NCBI GenBank assembly: GCA_900540685.1
Contig: UQGS01000037.1
Location: 1-22,144 of the forward strand
Reading direction: 5' to 3'
Source of the DNA: an uncultured Catenibacterium sp.
GTDB lineage: Bacteria; Bacillota_I; Bacilli_A; Erysipelotrichales; Coprobacillaceae
Length of the DNA: 22,144 nt
A program made the translations under genes and the position numbers. How positions within the stretch are numbered: position 1 is the first letter of the stretch; every line of letters begins with the position of its first letter. The notes beneath the pieces were generated by a model. It worked only from the letters and a program-made list of their open reading frames with translations. It was not told where the DNA came from and searched no databases. This document shows positions 8,002 to 15,024 of this stretch, in pieces.

Positions 8002-8829
8002 ATGAGACAAAAAAGAATGGCTTTAATCAATGACATAACAGGCTTTGGGAGATGTTCTATTGCGGTTATGGCACCAATTATATCAACTATGCGTATTCAG
8101 GCTGTACCAGTACCTACAGCTATATTATCTACACATACGCAATTTCCTGTATATCATTTTGATGACTACACTAAACATATGCCTGAATATATTCAGACAT
8201 ATAAGGATTTGAATCTAGAGTTTGATGGTATTGCGACTGGTTTTCTAGGTTCAAAGGAGCAGGTGGAAATCGTGATTGATTTCATTCAATCTTTTAAACG
8301 TCAAGAAACATTTGTATTAGTAGATCCAGTTATGGGAGACCATGGACATCTTTATGCCACTTATAGTAAAGAAATGGCAGAAAGTATGAAGAATCTTGTA
8401 CATTATGCAGATATCTTAACACCTAACCTAACAGAACTTGTTACACTACTTGATCGTGACTATCCAGAAGTAATTCCTTCATCAGAAGAATTAGGACAGA
8501 TGTGTCATGAACTCTCTTTAAAAGGACCACAGATGATTGTCGTGACAGGTATACCGGTAGATGATGCACATATTATGAATTTCATTTATGATCATGGTCA
8601 TACGTCTTGTATTATTGTAGATCGTATTGGACCAGATCGTAGTGGTACAGGAGATGTTGTATCAAGTGTAATTGCAGGAGGCTATTTAAATAATCATTCT
8701 TTCTATGATTGTGTTAAAAAGGCCACTGAATTCTCTTCTCAATGTATCGCCTATAGTGAAGAAATAGGCACACCAACTTATTATGGCTTATGCTTTGAAC
8801 AATATTTAAGTGAACTAGGAGACTTTTAA
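8002..8829 (+). CDS. Pyridoxal/pyridoxamine kinase (PdxK/PdxY family)
   Basis: This 275-residue ribokinase-like enzyme phosphorylates a vitamin B6 vitamer with ATP in the salvage route to pyridoxal 5'-phosphate. The N-terminal INDITGFGRCS and TAILSTHTQFP are typical of the family. DPVMGD (108-113) and the anion-hole motif RSGTGD ending in the catalytic Asp218 are present. The length matches the roughly 285-residue PdxY family. Confusion with ThiD (hydroxymethylpyrimidine kinase) is possible, but the STHTQFP segment favours a pyridoxal/pyridoxamine kinase. GAGGTAA at 7991-7997 supports the ATG. The radical SAM gene starts one base after the stop, with its AGGAG inside this gene's last codons, so the two are co-translated. 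Confidence 0.88.
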   Translation: MRQKRMALINDITGFGRCSIAVMAPIISTMRIQAVPVPTAILSTHTQFPVYHFDDYTKHMPEYIQTYKDLNLEFDGIATGFLGSKEQVEIVIDFIQSFKRQETFVLVDPVMGDHGHLYATYSKEMAESMKNLVHYADILTPNLTELVTLLDRDYPEVIPSSEELGQMCHELSLKGPQMIVVTGIPVDDAHIMNFIYDHGHTSCIIVDRIGPDRSGTGDVVSSVIAGGYLNNHSFYDCVKKATEFSSQCIAYSEEIGTPTYYGLCFEQYLSELGDF

Positions 8830-8830
8830 G

Positions 8831-9475
8831 ATGACTATTTTATATACACTTTATAAAAATACTTATATTGATCTTTCACATTTAGACTCTACTAAAGGAG
8901 TTACATGCTATGTCAATACGACAAACCGTTGTCCATGTGCATGTACATTCTGTTTAAGACAGACTAAAGAGATGATGGAAAACAATTCTTTATGGCTAAG
9001 AGAAGAACCTTCTAAAGAAATGATCATTGAAGAATTCAAGAAATATGATCTCAATGACTTTAAAGAAATCGTCTTCTGTGGATTTGGTGAACCAATGGAA
9101 AGATGGGATGATATCAAAGAAGTCATTGATTATATCCGTAGTGTTAAGAAGGATATGTTGATCCGTATTAATACAAATGGTTTAGCCAATGATATTTATG
9201 GTAGAGATGTAACCCCTGAATATAAAGGACGTTTTGATACAGTCTCTATCTCATTAAATGCCCCTACAAAAGAAGAGTTCTTAGAACTCACACGTTCTAA
9301 GTTTGGTATCTCTTCTTTTGATGATATGCTTGATTTTGCGAAGAAATGTAAAGCTTATGTACCAAATGTTGTATTAACTGTTGTGGATATTATTGGTGAA
9401 GAAAAGATTAAAGCATGTCAAAAAATTACAGATGAAATAGGTGTTACATTAAGAGTAAGACCTTTTGAGGAGTAA
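8831..9475 (+). CDS. Small radical SAM protein (TatD-associated type)
   Basis: The 214-residue protein has the radical SAM cluster motif CxxxCxxC (Cys34, Cys38, Cys41), the SAM-binding GFGEP (84-88), and INTNG and SISLNAP strands of the partial TIM barrel. There is no auxiliary cluster domain. Its size and the opening YVNTTNRCPCACTFC resemble, from memory, the family named for association with TatD nucleases (TIGR04038), whose substrate is unknown. No tatD is in this window, so the usual partner is missing locally. It lies between a vitamin B6 kinase and a tyrosine phosphatase, with one base before and four bases between its stop and the next ATG. A role in cofactor or tRNA-related chemistry cannot be specified. 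Confidence 0.85.
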   Translation: MTILYTLYKNTYIDLSHLDSTKGVTCYVNTTNRCPCACTFCLRQTKEMMENNSLWLREEPSKEMIIEEFKKYDLNDFKEIVFCGFGEPMERWDDIKEVIDYIRSVKKDMLIRINTNGLANDIYGRDVTPEYKGRFDTVSISLNAPTKEEFLELTRSKFGISSFDDMLDFAKKCKAYVPNVVLTVVDIIGEEKIKACQKITDEIGVTLRVRPFEE

Positions 9476-9479
9476 ATAT

Positions 9480-10214
9480 ATGCAATATATGACAAGTGAA
9501 GAGCGTTTAATCGCTTTAGATAAGATGACAAATACAAGAGATCTAGGTGGATATGAAACACAGGAAGGCTATTATACTAAAAGCCATCATTATATCCGTG
9601 CCTCTTCACCAGCTAATGCGACTGAGGGAGATCTAGAAAAACTTTATGATTATGGTGTACGTGTCACTATTGATTTACGTTCTGATTTTGAAAAACAGGC
9701 TCAGCCATCACCATTTAAGGATTATCGTGATGTAGAAAACATTGAAATCAATTTGATGGATGATGCAGTTGTAAAGGTTGTACCTAGCGAAGTCAAGGAA
9801 TACAAGGATCTTGGTGGTGTTTATATTTATATGTTAGAAGCCCATCAGAAACAGATCAAAGAAGTCTTTGATGTATTCAAGGATCATCTTTATGAAGGTG
9901 TATTGTTCCATTGTAGTGCAGGTAAAGACCGTACGGGTATTATTTCTGCATTACTATTAGAACTTGCAGGATGTCATGATCATGATATCGTGAAGGACTA
10001 TAGTGAATCTTATGCGAATAACCATGAAATCATTGAAGCACTTAAAGAAATGATGGATGAAGATACAGAAAACTTCCTTACATCTTCACCACGTTATATG
10101 ATGATCTTCTTAGATTATTTAAGAGAACATTATGGCAGTGCCAAAGCTTATTTATACCATATCGGTATGTCAGAAGAAGATATCGAAGATATTAAACAAT
10201 CTTTTATCATTTAA
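9480..10214 (+). CDS. Tyrosine-protein phosphatase, IphP/LipA-like
   Basis: This 244-residue protein has the cysteine-phosphatase P-loop HCSAGKDRTG with the nucleophile Cys145 and Arg151. An N-terminal TNTRDLGGY motif and IDLRSDFE are both characteristic of IphP-type tyrosine or dual-specificity phosphatases. HCxxGKDRTG relatives include phosphoinositide-active enzymes, so protein phosphotyrosine is not the only possible substrate. There is no signal peptide, implying a cytosolic location. A TTG at 9465 would extend the frame by five codons, but GAGGAG (9467-9472) sits seven bases before the ATG at 9480, which I take as the start. The site lies inside the radical SAM gene's end, so the genes are coupled. 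Confidence 0.9.
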   Translation: MQYMTSEERLIALDKMTNTRDLGGYETQEGYYTKSHHYIRASSPANATEGDLEKLYDYGVRVTIDLRSDFEKQAQPSPFKDYRDVENIEINLMDDAVVKVVPSEVKEYKDLGGVYIYMLEAHQKQIKEVFDVFKDHLYEGVLFHCSAGKDRTGIISALLLELAGCHDHDIVKDYSESYANNHEIIEALKEMMDEDTENFLTSSPRYMMIFLDYLREHYGSAKAYLYHIGMSEEDIEDIKQSFII

Positions 10215-10220
10215 TGAGAA

Positions 10221-10261
10221 AAAACACCTCTTTTAGGGTATATACCTATAGGAGGTGTTTT
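10221..10261 (+). promoter_or_regulatory. Hairpin embedding the ribosome binding site of the next gene
   Basis: A perfect 10-bp stem (10221-10230 with 10252-10261) encloses a 21-base loop that contains the palindrome GGTATATACC (10237-10246). The right arm includes most of GGAGG (10251-10255), the ribosome binding site for the ATG at 10265. It could act as a weak terminator of the phosphatase mRNA, although the T-run is only four bases. It could also mask the ribosome binding site until it is opened by transcription, translation or a ligand. Confidence 0.6.
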
Positions 10262-10264
10262 ATT

Positions 10265-10642
10265 ATGACTAAGAAAGAGAAAATAAGAATCATTCGATTA
10301 CTACTGCAACAATATCAGAAAGATAAGAACACACTGAATTCATTAAATCAGGCTAACTATTATCCTTCTATTAATTATGAAGAGTACTATCAATCCTCAT
10401 CATCTTCTAAAGAAGACTATTTACTTCATAGAATCCAGTTAAAACAGGAACTCACTAAACGTATTGTCTTTATAGAAAAGTCTCAATCCGTTATTGGAGA
10501 TGAATACTACCATATCATACTAGAAGACTATTTCTATGAACATAAGCACTGGTGGAAGACACATTATTCTCGTGCTACTTACTATCGTCGCCAGGAAGAA
10601 GCTATTAATGCATTTTTTGATTATGTGACAAGTATATTGTAA
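10265..10642 (+). CDS. Small HTH-like protein, possibly MG284/MPN403 family
   Basis: The 125-residue cytosolic protein has a charged helical N-terminus (MTKKEKIRIIRLLLQQYQ), a tyrosine/serine-rich middle (NYEEYYQSSSSS) and a C-terminal segment reading HYSRATYYRRQEEAI. That segment resembles the recognition part of sigma-region-4 or phage ArpU-type helix-turn-helix domains. I do not recognise it firmly. A small uncharacterised family named after Mycoplasma MG284/MPN403 is a possible match, and in Mycoplasma that gene lies, from memory, near proS and an acyl carrier protein gene, both present in this window. The frame could open at an ATG at 10214 that overlaps the previous stop, but GGAGG at 10251-10255 clearly serves 10265. 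Confidence 0.65.
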   Translation: MTKKEKIRIIRLLLQQYQKDKNTLNSLNQANYYPSINYEEYYQSSSSSKEDYLLHRIQLKQELTKRIVFIEKSQSVIGDEYYHIILEDYFYEHKHWWKTHYSRATYYRRQEEAINAFFDYVTSIL

Positions 10643-10666
10643 TTGTGGGGAAATTTGAGTTATAAT
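10637..10666 (+). promoter_or_regulatory. Putative promoter of the acyl carrier protein gene
   Basis: TTGTAA (10637-10642, overlapping the preceding stop codon), an 18-base spacer and a perfect TATAAT (10661-10666) lie just before the GAGGTG ribosome binding site at 10676-10681. Confidence 0.45.
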
Positions 10667-10687
10667 TGTTGTTGTGAGGTGAACAAC

Positions 10688-10912
10688 ATGAACTATTTCG
10701 ATAAAATCAAAGAAGCTTTAAGTAGTAAATTAAAAGGCCAGGAACTAACTTTAGATTCTAACTTAAGAGATTTAGGTATTGATTCTCTTGATGTAGTAGA
10801 CTTAATCATGGACCTTGAAGAAGAACTAGGAATTGAATTCTCTGATGAAGAATTAATGTCTATTCATACAATGAAAGATGTATGTGATTTAATCGATAAA
10901 AAGCAGGCATAA
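10688..10912 (+). CDS. acpP: Acyl carrier protein
   Basis: This 74-residue acidic four-helix protein carries acyl chains as thioesters on 4'-phosphopantetheine. The attachment serine is Ser33 in GIDSLDVVDLI. The following DLEEELGIEFSDEE is the recognition helix II that fatty-acid enzymes bind. The size is standard for a type II fatty acid synthase carrier. No fab genes or plsX lie nearby, so it may be a stand-alone or second carrier. A longer frame from 10643 lacks a ribosome binding site, whereas GAGGTG at 10676-10681 is six bases before the ATG at 10688. It has its own terminator. Confidence 0.93.
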   Translation: MNYFDKIKEALSSKLKGQELTLDSNLRDLGIDSLDVVDLIMDLEEELGIEFSDEELMSIHTMKDVCDLIDKKQA

Positions 10913-10916
10913 GAAA

Positions 10917-10943
10917 ATCCAGACATTTGTCTGGATATTTTTT
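10917..10943. terminator. Bidirectional terminator between acpP and the flippase gene
   Basis: An 8-bp stem (10917-10924 with 10929-10936, ATCCAGAC/GTCTGGAT) closes an ATTT loop. It is followed by ATTTTTT on plus and preceded by AAAA on plus, which gives TTTT on minus. It lies between the convergent stop codons of acpP and the minus-strand gene. Confidence 0.85.
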
Positions 10944-12561
10944 ATGCTTTGTTTTTAAATAGTTTACGAATGATCTTATCTACATAAGGGACACCATTCA
11001 ACATTTCTAGATGATCTTTGAAGATAAATAGAATACTGAAGAAGTATACAACCACACCTACCATTATTGCGAGAATAAGTGGGATAAAGACACGGTGGAA
11101 TACCTTAAAGAGTAGATAATAAGAACCATAAGCACATGCTCCCATTAAGATAGAAGCAACTAATGGTAATAAGACAGCTGTCTTGAAATTGATATGATAG
11201 CCAACAAGTTTATTTAAGGCAAACTGGTTAGTGACACACATCTGTAAGGCATAAAGCGTAGTCCCGATAACAAGTAGATAAATACCTACATCTAGGAACT
11301 GTGATGGTACTAATACAAGCATTAATACTAGAATTACAACATGAACAACTAATGCCTTAGCTGCATTTCTTAAAGGAACCTTAACAGCACCAATTGCCTG
11401 TAAAATACCGTTGGATAAAGTAGATAAACCATAAAGCACAATGGCTGGTGCACCAAGAGTGAGTGCAGTAGAGGCAATCTTTAGAGTTTTAGGCTGTGGG
11501 AAGATCAATCCCATTACAGGATACGAAAGAACACCCATACCTACAGCTGCAGGTATTAAAATAAGCATCGTAATAAAAGTACTGTTCTTGATGTTGGCAC
11601 GTACTTCCTTGAAATCTCTTAATGCATAAGAACTAGAAATAGCAGGAATAGTCGCCGTACTCATAGCACTTGCAAGCGCAACAGGTACATTCATTAAGAC
11701 AACATACTTACCTGCATAAACACCATAGAGTTTTACAACTTCTAGAAGTGCTACACCACGTGATTGCATGATGCCATAGAAGATAAACATATCAATTGTA
11801 GATACTAAATTATAAATACAAGTAGAAATAATGATAGGTGTTACGATGTTAAGGATAGAACGGAAAATCGCTTTACCTGATTGAACACGAGGATCAGCGT
11901 CTGTTTCATCAATCATATGTCTGCCTTTTCTAAGGTATACACATACCATATAAATAAGTGCAACTAGAACACCAAATCCAGTTCCTAAGGCACTTCCTCC
12001 AGCTCCACGACTTGCTAGTAAAGTATGATTATTAGCATATGGCTGAATAAATAAATAAGCAGCACCAACAGAAACAACCGCATTTAAAATCTGTTCAATA
12101 ATCTGTGATACAGATGTATATACAGTTGTAGAATAAGCCTGAAAATACCCTCTTAATACACCTACTAAACCAGATAAGAATATAGTAGGACATAGAATTC
12201 TTAATGCGAATACCGCATTCTCTGTCACAATCCAAGGGGCTAAGATAAATGTAAGCAAGGCAGCAGAGCCACCGACTACAGTAATATAGATCAGTGCACA
12301 TTTAAAAATCTTACGTGCATTATTATATTGATGAAGAGCAAGCTTCTCACTGATCAGCTTAGAAATAGCTGTAGGAATACTGTAAGAAGAAATAAGTAAG
12401 ACCATCGCATAGATATTATATGCAGTAGAGTAATACCCATTCCCTTCATCACCAATTAAAGCGGTTAATGGACTTCTATAGAGAACACCAATAATACGTA
12501 CAAGTATACCAGCAAGTGCAAGGATAGAAGCCTGTTTGACAATCGATTTAGATTTGTTCAA
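10942..12561 (-). CDS. MurJ/SpoVB (YtgP)-type lipid-linked precursor flippase
   Basis: This roughly 539-residue membrane protein of about 14 helices belongs to the MOP/polysaccharide transporter superfamily. The N-terminal segment (QASILALAGILVRIIGVLYR, then GYYSTAYNIYAMVLLISSYS, IPTAISKLISE) is the signature of the Bacillus SpoVB/YtgP branch. YtgP of Bacillus subtilis serves as its MurJ, flipping lipid II outwards for peptidoglycan synthesis. Export of another undecaprenyl-linked glycan is an alternative that sequence alone cannot exclude. A GTG at 12570 is in frame, but AGGAG (12574-12570) overlaps it and stands eight bases before a TTG at 12561, the more likely start. It is divergent from pyrF and shares a terminator with acpP. 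Confidence 0.85.
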   Translation of the reverse strand: MNKSKSIVKQASILALAGILVRIIGVLYRSPLTALIGDEGNGYYSTAYNIYAMVLLISSYSIPTAISKLISEKLALHQYNNARKIFKCALIYITVVGGSAALLTFILAPWIVTENAVFALRILCPTIFLSGLVGVLRGYFQAYSTTVYTSVSQIIEQILNAVVSVGAAYLFIQPYANNHTLLASRGAGGSALGTGFGVLVALIYMVCVYLRKGRHMIDETDADPRVQSGKAIFRSILNIVTPIIISTCIYNLVSTIDMFIFYGIMQSRGVALLEVVKLYGVYAGKYVVLMNVPVALASAMSTATIPAISSSYALRDFKEVRANIKNSTFITMLILIPAAVGMGVLSYPVMGLIFPQPKTLKIASTALTLGAPAIVLYGLSTLSNGILQAIGAVKVPLRNAAKALVVHVVILVLMLVLVPSQFLDVGIYLLVIGTTLYALQMCVTNQFALNKLVGYHINFKTAVLLPLVASILMGACAYGSYYLLFKVFHRVFIPLILAIMVGVVVYFFSILFIFKDHLEMLNGVPYVDKIIRKLFKNKA

Positions 12562-12596
12562 AATATTCACTCCTTATAAAAATCTTTCATTTTTAT

Positions 12597-12625
12597 TTTA
12601 TATCATTTTTATATGGTTATTACAA
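12597..12625 (-). promoter_or_regulatory. Promoter of the flippase gene
   Basis: Read on the minus strand, TTGTAA (12625-12620), a 17-base spacer and TATAAA (12602-12597) lie about 36 bases before the start codon, at ideal spacing. Confidence 0.6.
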
Positions 12626-12696
12626 TATATTCTCCAAAACATCTCGGAAGTTTTTAGAATAATATTTTTAAAAGTCTCCCAGGTTTATATGTTTTA

Positions 12697-12705
12697 TGAT
12701 ATACT
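12697..12705 (+). promoter_or_regulatory. Extended -10 promoter of pyrFE
   Basis: TGATATACT is an extended -10 element 33 bases before the pyrF ATG. No recognisable -35 and no obvious PyrR-type attenuator structure were seen in the short leader. Confidence 0.45.
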
Positions 12706-12738
12706 TCATAGAGAATATAAAAATTTGGAGGGTAGTTT

Positions 12739-13443
12739 ATGACTAAAAGCAGAGTAATTATTGCACTCGATTTCAAAAACAAAGCTGATGTTCTTGAATT
12801 CCTAGATAAATTTGATGAACCGCTCTTTGTGAAAGTAGGTATGGAACTCTTCTATGGAGAAGGACCTGCAATCATTCAGGCTATCAAAGAAAGAGGACAT
12901 TCAATCTTCTTAGACTTGAAGCTACATGATATTCCTCATACAGTAAAGATGGCTATGAAGAATTTAGCACGTCTTGATGTTGATATCGTGAATGTTCATG
13001 CTTCAGGCTCTAAGGCTATGATGCAGGCTGCGATTGAAGGTTTAGAAGAAGAAAAGGGCAAGGATCGTCCTTTATGTATCGCCGTTACATGTCTTACTTC
13101 TTTAAGCCAGGAAGTATTAGATGATGAATTAGGTATTCACGAACCAATTCAGGATGTAGCTATTAGATGGGCTAAGAATGCAAAAGAAGCAGGCTTAGAT
13201 GGTGTTGTATGTTCACCATTAGAATCTAAAGGTATTCATGATGCAGTAGGAGAAGACTTCTTAACAGTGACTCCAGGTATCAGACTTGCAAGTGATGCTA
13301 AAGATGACCAGAAGCGTGTCACTACACCAGCTATGGCTAAGGATATGACTTCTAGCTATATCGTAGTAGGACGTACAATTACTAAAGCAGCTGATCCAGT
13401 GGCAGCTTATAAAGAAGTATTTAATCAATTTCAAGGAGAATAA
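12739..13443 (+). CDS. pyrF: Orotidine 5'-phosphate decarboxylase
   Basis: The enzyme converts OMP to UMP, the last step of de novo pyrimidine synthesis. The 234-residue length is normal for the bacterial single-domain form. The active-site signature FLDLKLHDIPHT supplies Asp59, Lys61 and Asp64. Asp11 (ALDF) and Lys32 (VKVGMELF) are also in place, and the phosphate-binding loop VVGRTIT lies near the C-terminus. GGAGGG at 12727-12732 supports the ATG. pyrE starts two bases after the stop, so the last two enzymes of the pathway are co-expressed. The earlier pathway genes are not in the window. Confidence 0.97.
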   Translation: MTKSRVIIALDFKNKADVLEFLDKFDEPLFVKVGMELFYGEGPAIIQAIKERGHSIFLDLKLHDIPHTVKMAMKNLARLDVDIVNVHASGSKAMMQAAIEGLEEEKGKDRPLCIAVTCLTSLSQEVLDDELGIHEPIQDVAIRWAKNAKEAGLDGVVCSPLESKGIHDAVGEDFLTVTPGIRLASDAKDDQKRVTTPAMAKDMTSSYIVVGRTITKAADPVAAYKEVFNQFQGE

Positions 13444-13445
13444 TA

Positions 13446-14084
13446 ATGAGTAGAGAAGAATTAATTGCGAAAGATTTATTAAGTATTAAGGCTGTATTCT
13501 TAAGCCCTGATGAACCATTTACTTGGGCTTCAGGTATTAAGTCACCAATCTATTGCGATAATAGATTAACTTTATCTTATCCAGAAGTAAGAAACGATAT
13601 CGAAAAAGGTTTAGCTGAATTAGTACAGGAAAACTATCCTGATTGTGAAGTATTAATGGGTACTTCAACTGCAGGTATCGCTCATGCTGCATTAGTGGCT
13701 GATATCTTAAATAAACCAATGGGATATGTACGTGGTTCAAATAAGTCTCATGGACGTCAGAACCGTATTGAAGGTGCTGTAAGAGAAGGTATGAAGGTTG
13801 TAGTAGTAGAAGACTTAATTTCTACTGGTGGATCTTCATTAGAAGTCGTAGATGCATTAAGAGAAGCTGGATGTGAAGTATTAGGATTAGTTGCTATCTT
13901 CACTTATGGCTTAAAGGATTCTATCAAGAACTTTGCAGATAAAGATTGTCATTTCGTGACTTTATCTAACTATGATGCTCTTCTTCCTGTTGCTGTAGAA
14001 CATAACTACATTAAAGAAGAAGCATTAGAAAAGTTAAAAGCATGGAAAGTTGATCCACATGACGAAAGCTGGATGACTAAATAA
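13446..14084 (+). CDS. pyrE: Orotate phosphoribosyltransferase
   Basis: The enzyme makes OMP from orotate and PRPP, feeding the product to PyrF. It has 212 residues. The PRPP-binding motif VVVEDLISTGGSS lies at about 119-131, with the acidic pair in EDL. The N-terminal FTWASGIKSPIYCDNR is the orotate/phosphate binding region, and the flexible catalytic loop around KSHGRQNRIEG (100-110) contains the expected basic residues. AAGGAG at 13433-13438 lies in the end of pyrF, seven bases before the ATG. A strong terminator follows. Confidence 0.97.
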   Translation: MSREELIAKDLLSIKAVFLSPDEPFTWASGIKSPIYCDNRLTLSYPEVRNDIEKGLAELVQENYPDCEVLMGTSTAGIAHAALVADILNKPMGYVRGSNKSHGRQNRIEGAVREGMKVVVVEDLISTGGSSLEVVDALREAGCEVLGLVAIFTYGLKDSIKNFADKDCHFVTLSNYDALLPVAVEHNYIKEEALEKLKAWKVDPHDESWMTK

Positions 14085-14091
14085 TTCATCT

Positions 14092-14118
14092 AGGAGGGGA
14101 TATCCCTCCTTTTTTTTT
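14092..14118 (+). terminator. Rho-independent terminator of pyrFE
   Basis: A GC-rich 7-bp stem (14092-14098 with 14104-14110, AGGAGGG/CCCTCCT) has a 5-base loop and is followed by an unbroken T-run to 14118. Confidence 0.92.
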
Positions 14119-14152
14119 ACGTATAAATAAAGTATAATAAAAAAGGCTAATA

Positions 14153-14181
14153 TTGCTTTTTCAAGTATAATGCTGTATAAA
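14153..14181 (+). promoter_or_regulatory. Putative promoter of the teichoic acid exporter genes
   Basis: TTGCTT (14153-14158), a 17-base spacer and TATAAA (14176-14181) lie between the pyrE terminator and the GGAGG site at 14201. An alternative TATAAT at 14166-14171 has no matching -35. Confidence 0.5.
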
Positions 14182-14212
14182 TATTAAGATAGATTATTAA
14201 GGAGGATCCAAC

Positions 14213-15016
14213 GTGTTAGAAGCTGTAAAATATGTAATTAAAGAAAACAGCGAGAACTTATTTCGTATTTATTCTATTTCGAAATATGAAGTACTAGCTG
14301 ACATGCGTGATTCAAAGTTAGGATTATTCTGGAACTTTGCGAATCCAATTATTCAGGTATTAACATATTGGTTTGTATTTGGATTAGTATTAAATCGTAA
14401 GTCAGTAGATGGTATTGAATACATCTGGTGGATGCTTGGAGGTATGGTTGTATGGTTCTTCATCTCTCCATGTATTACTGCAGGATGTAATGCTATCTTC
14501 TCTAAAATAAATATTATTACTAAAATGAAATTCCCAGTCAGTGTCCTTCCAGCAACAGTGGTATTATCTAAACTATTTGACCACTTCTGCTTGATGTGTA
14601 TATTGACAGTATTATTCTGTTTTGCTGGTTATTACCCATCATTACATTGGGTAGGACTTATTTATTATTGTTTCTGTGGTGTTGTCTTCTCTATTTCTTT
14701 ATCTATGACAACATCTGTACTCAATATGCTTGCACGTGATACAAGAAAACTTGTACTCGCAATTATGCGTTTATTATTATACATGACTCCAATCTTATGG
14801 AATGTAAAGAGCCTTCCATCTATTTTACAGAGAATCATGTTATCAAATCCTATTTATTATATTGTTCAGGGTTATCGTGACTGTTTCTTCTATCATCGTG
14901 GAATTATGTATTATAAATATTCTGCTTTCTGTTTCTGGGCTATTACAGCGTTCTTATTTGTATTTGGCAGCTGTATTATGTATAAATTCAAATCTAAGTT
15001 TGTAGACTTTATTTAG
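14213..15016 (+). CDS. tagG: Teichoic acid ABC exporter, permease subunit (TagG/TarG type)
   Basis: This 267-residue ABC-2 type permease has about six membrane helices (roughly 40-65, 72-95, 120-145, 150-172, 185-205 and 240-260). An N-terminal amphipathic stretch ends in SKLGLFWNFANPI, typical of TagG, Wzm and KpsM exporters. With TagH it moves an undecaprenyl-linked polymer across the membrane. The start is GTG, with GGAGG at 14201-14205 seven bases upstream. The ribosome binding site of the ATPase gene overlaps this gene's stop codon, so the two subunits are coupled. The glycerophosphate transferases downstream point to teichoic acid, though an O-antigen-like or capsular polymer is possible. 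Confidence 0.88.
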   Translation: MLEAVKYVIKENSENLFRIYSISKYEVLADMRDSKLGLFWNFANPIIQVLTYWFVFGLVLNRKSVDGIEYIWWMLGGMVVWFFISPCITAGCNAIFSKINIITKMKFPVSVLPATVVLSKLFDHFCLMCILTVLFCFAGYYPSLHWVGLIYYCFCGVVFSISLSMTTSVLNMLARDTRKLVLAIMRLLLYMTPILWNVKSLPSILQRIMLSNPIYYIVQGYRDCFFYHRGIMYYKYSAFCFWAITAFLFVFGSCIMYKFKSKFVDFI

Positions 15017-15024
15017 GAGGCATT

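Noticed and set aside
10214..10264. ATG overlapping the phosphatase stop as start of the small HTH-like protein
   Set aside because: No ribosome binding site is seen for it, and the extra residues would be encoded by the hairpin. GGAGG at 10251 is well placed for the ATG at 10265.
12575..12738. Possible pyrimidine-responsive (PyrR) attenuator before pyrF
   Set aside because: The leader after the extended -10 element is about 25 bases and holds no terminator-like hairpin.
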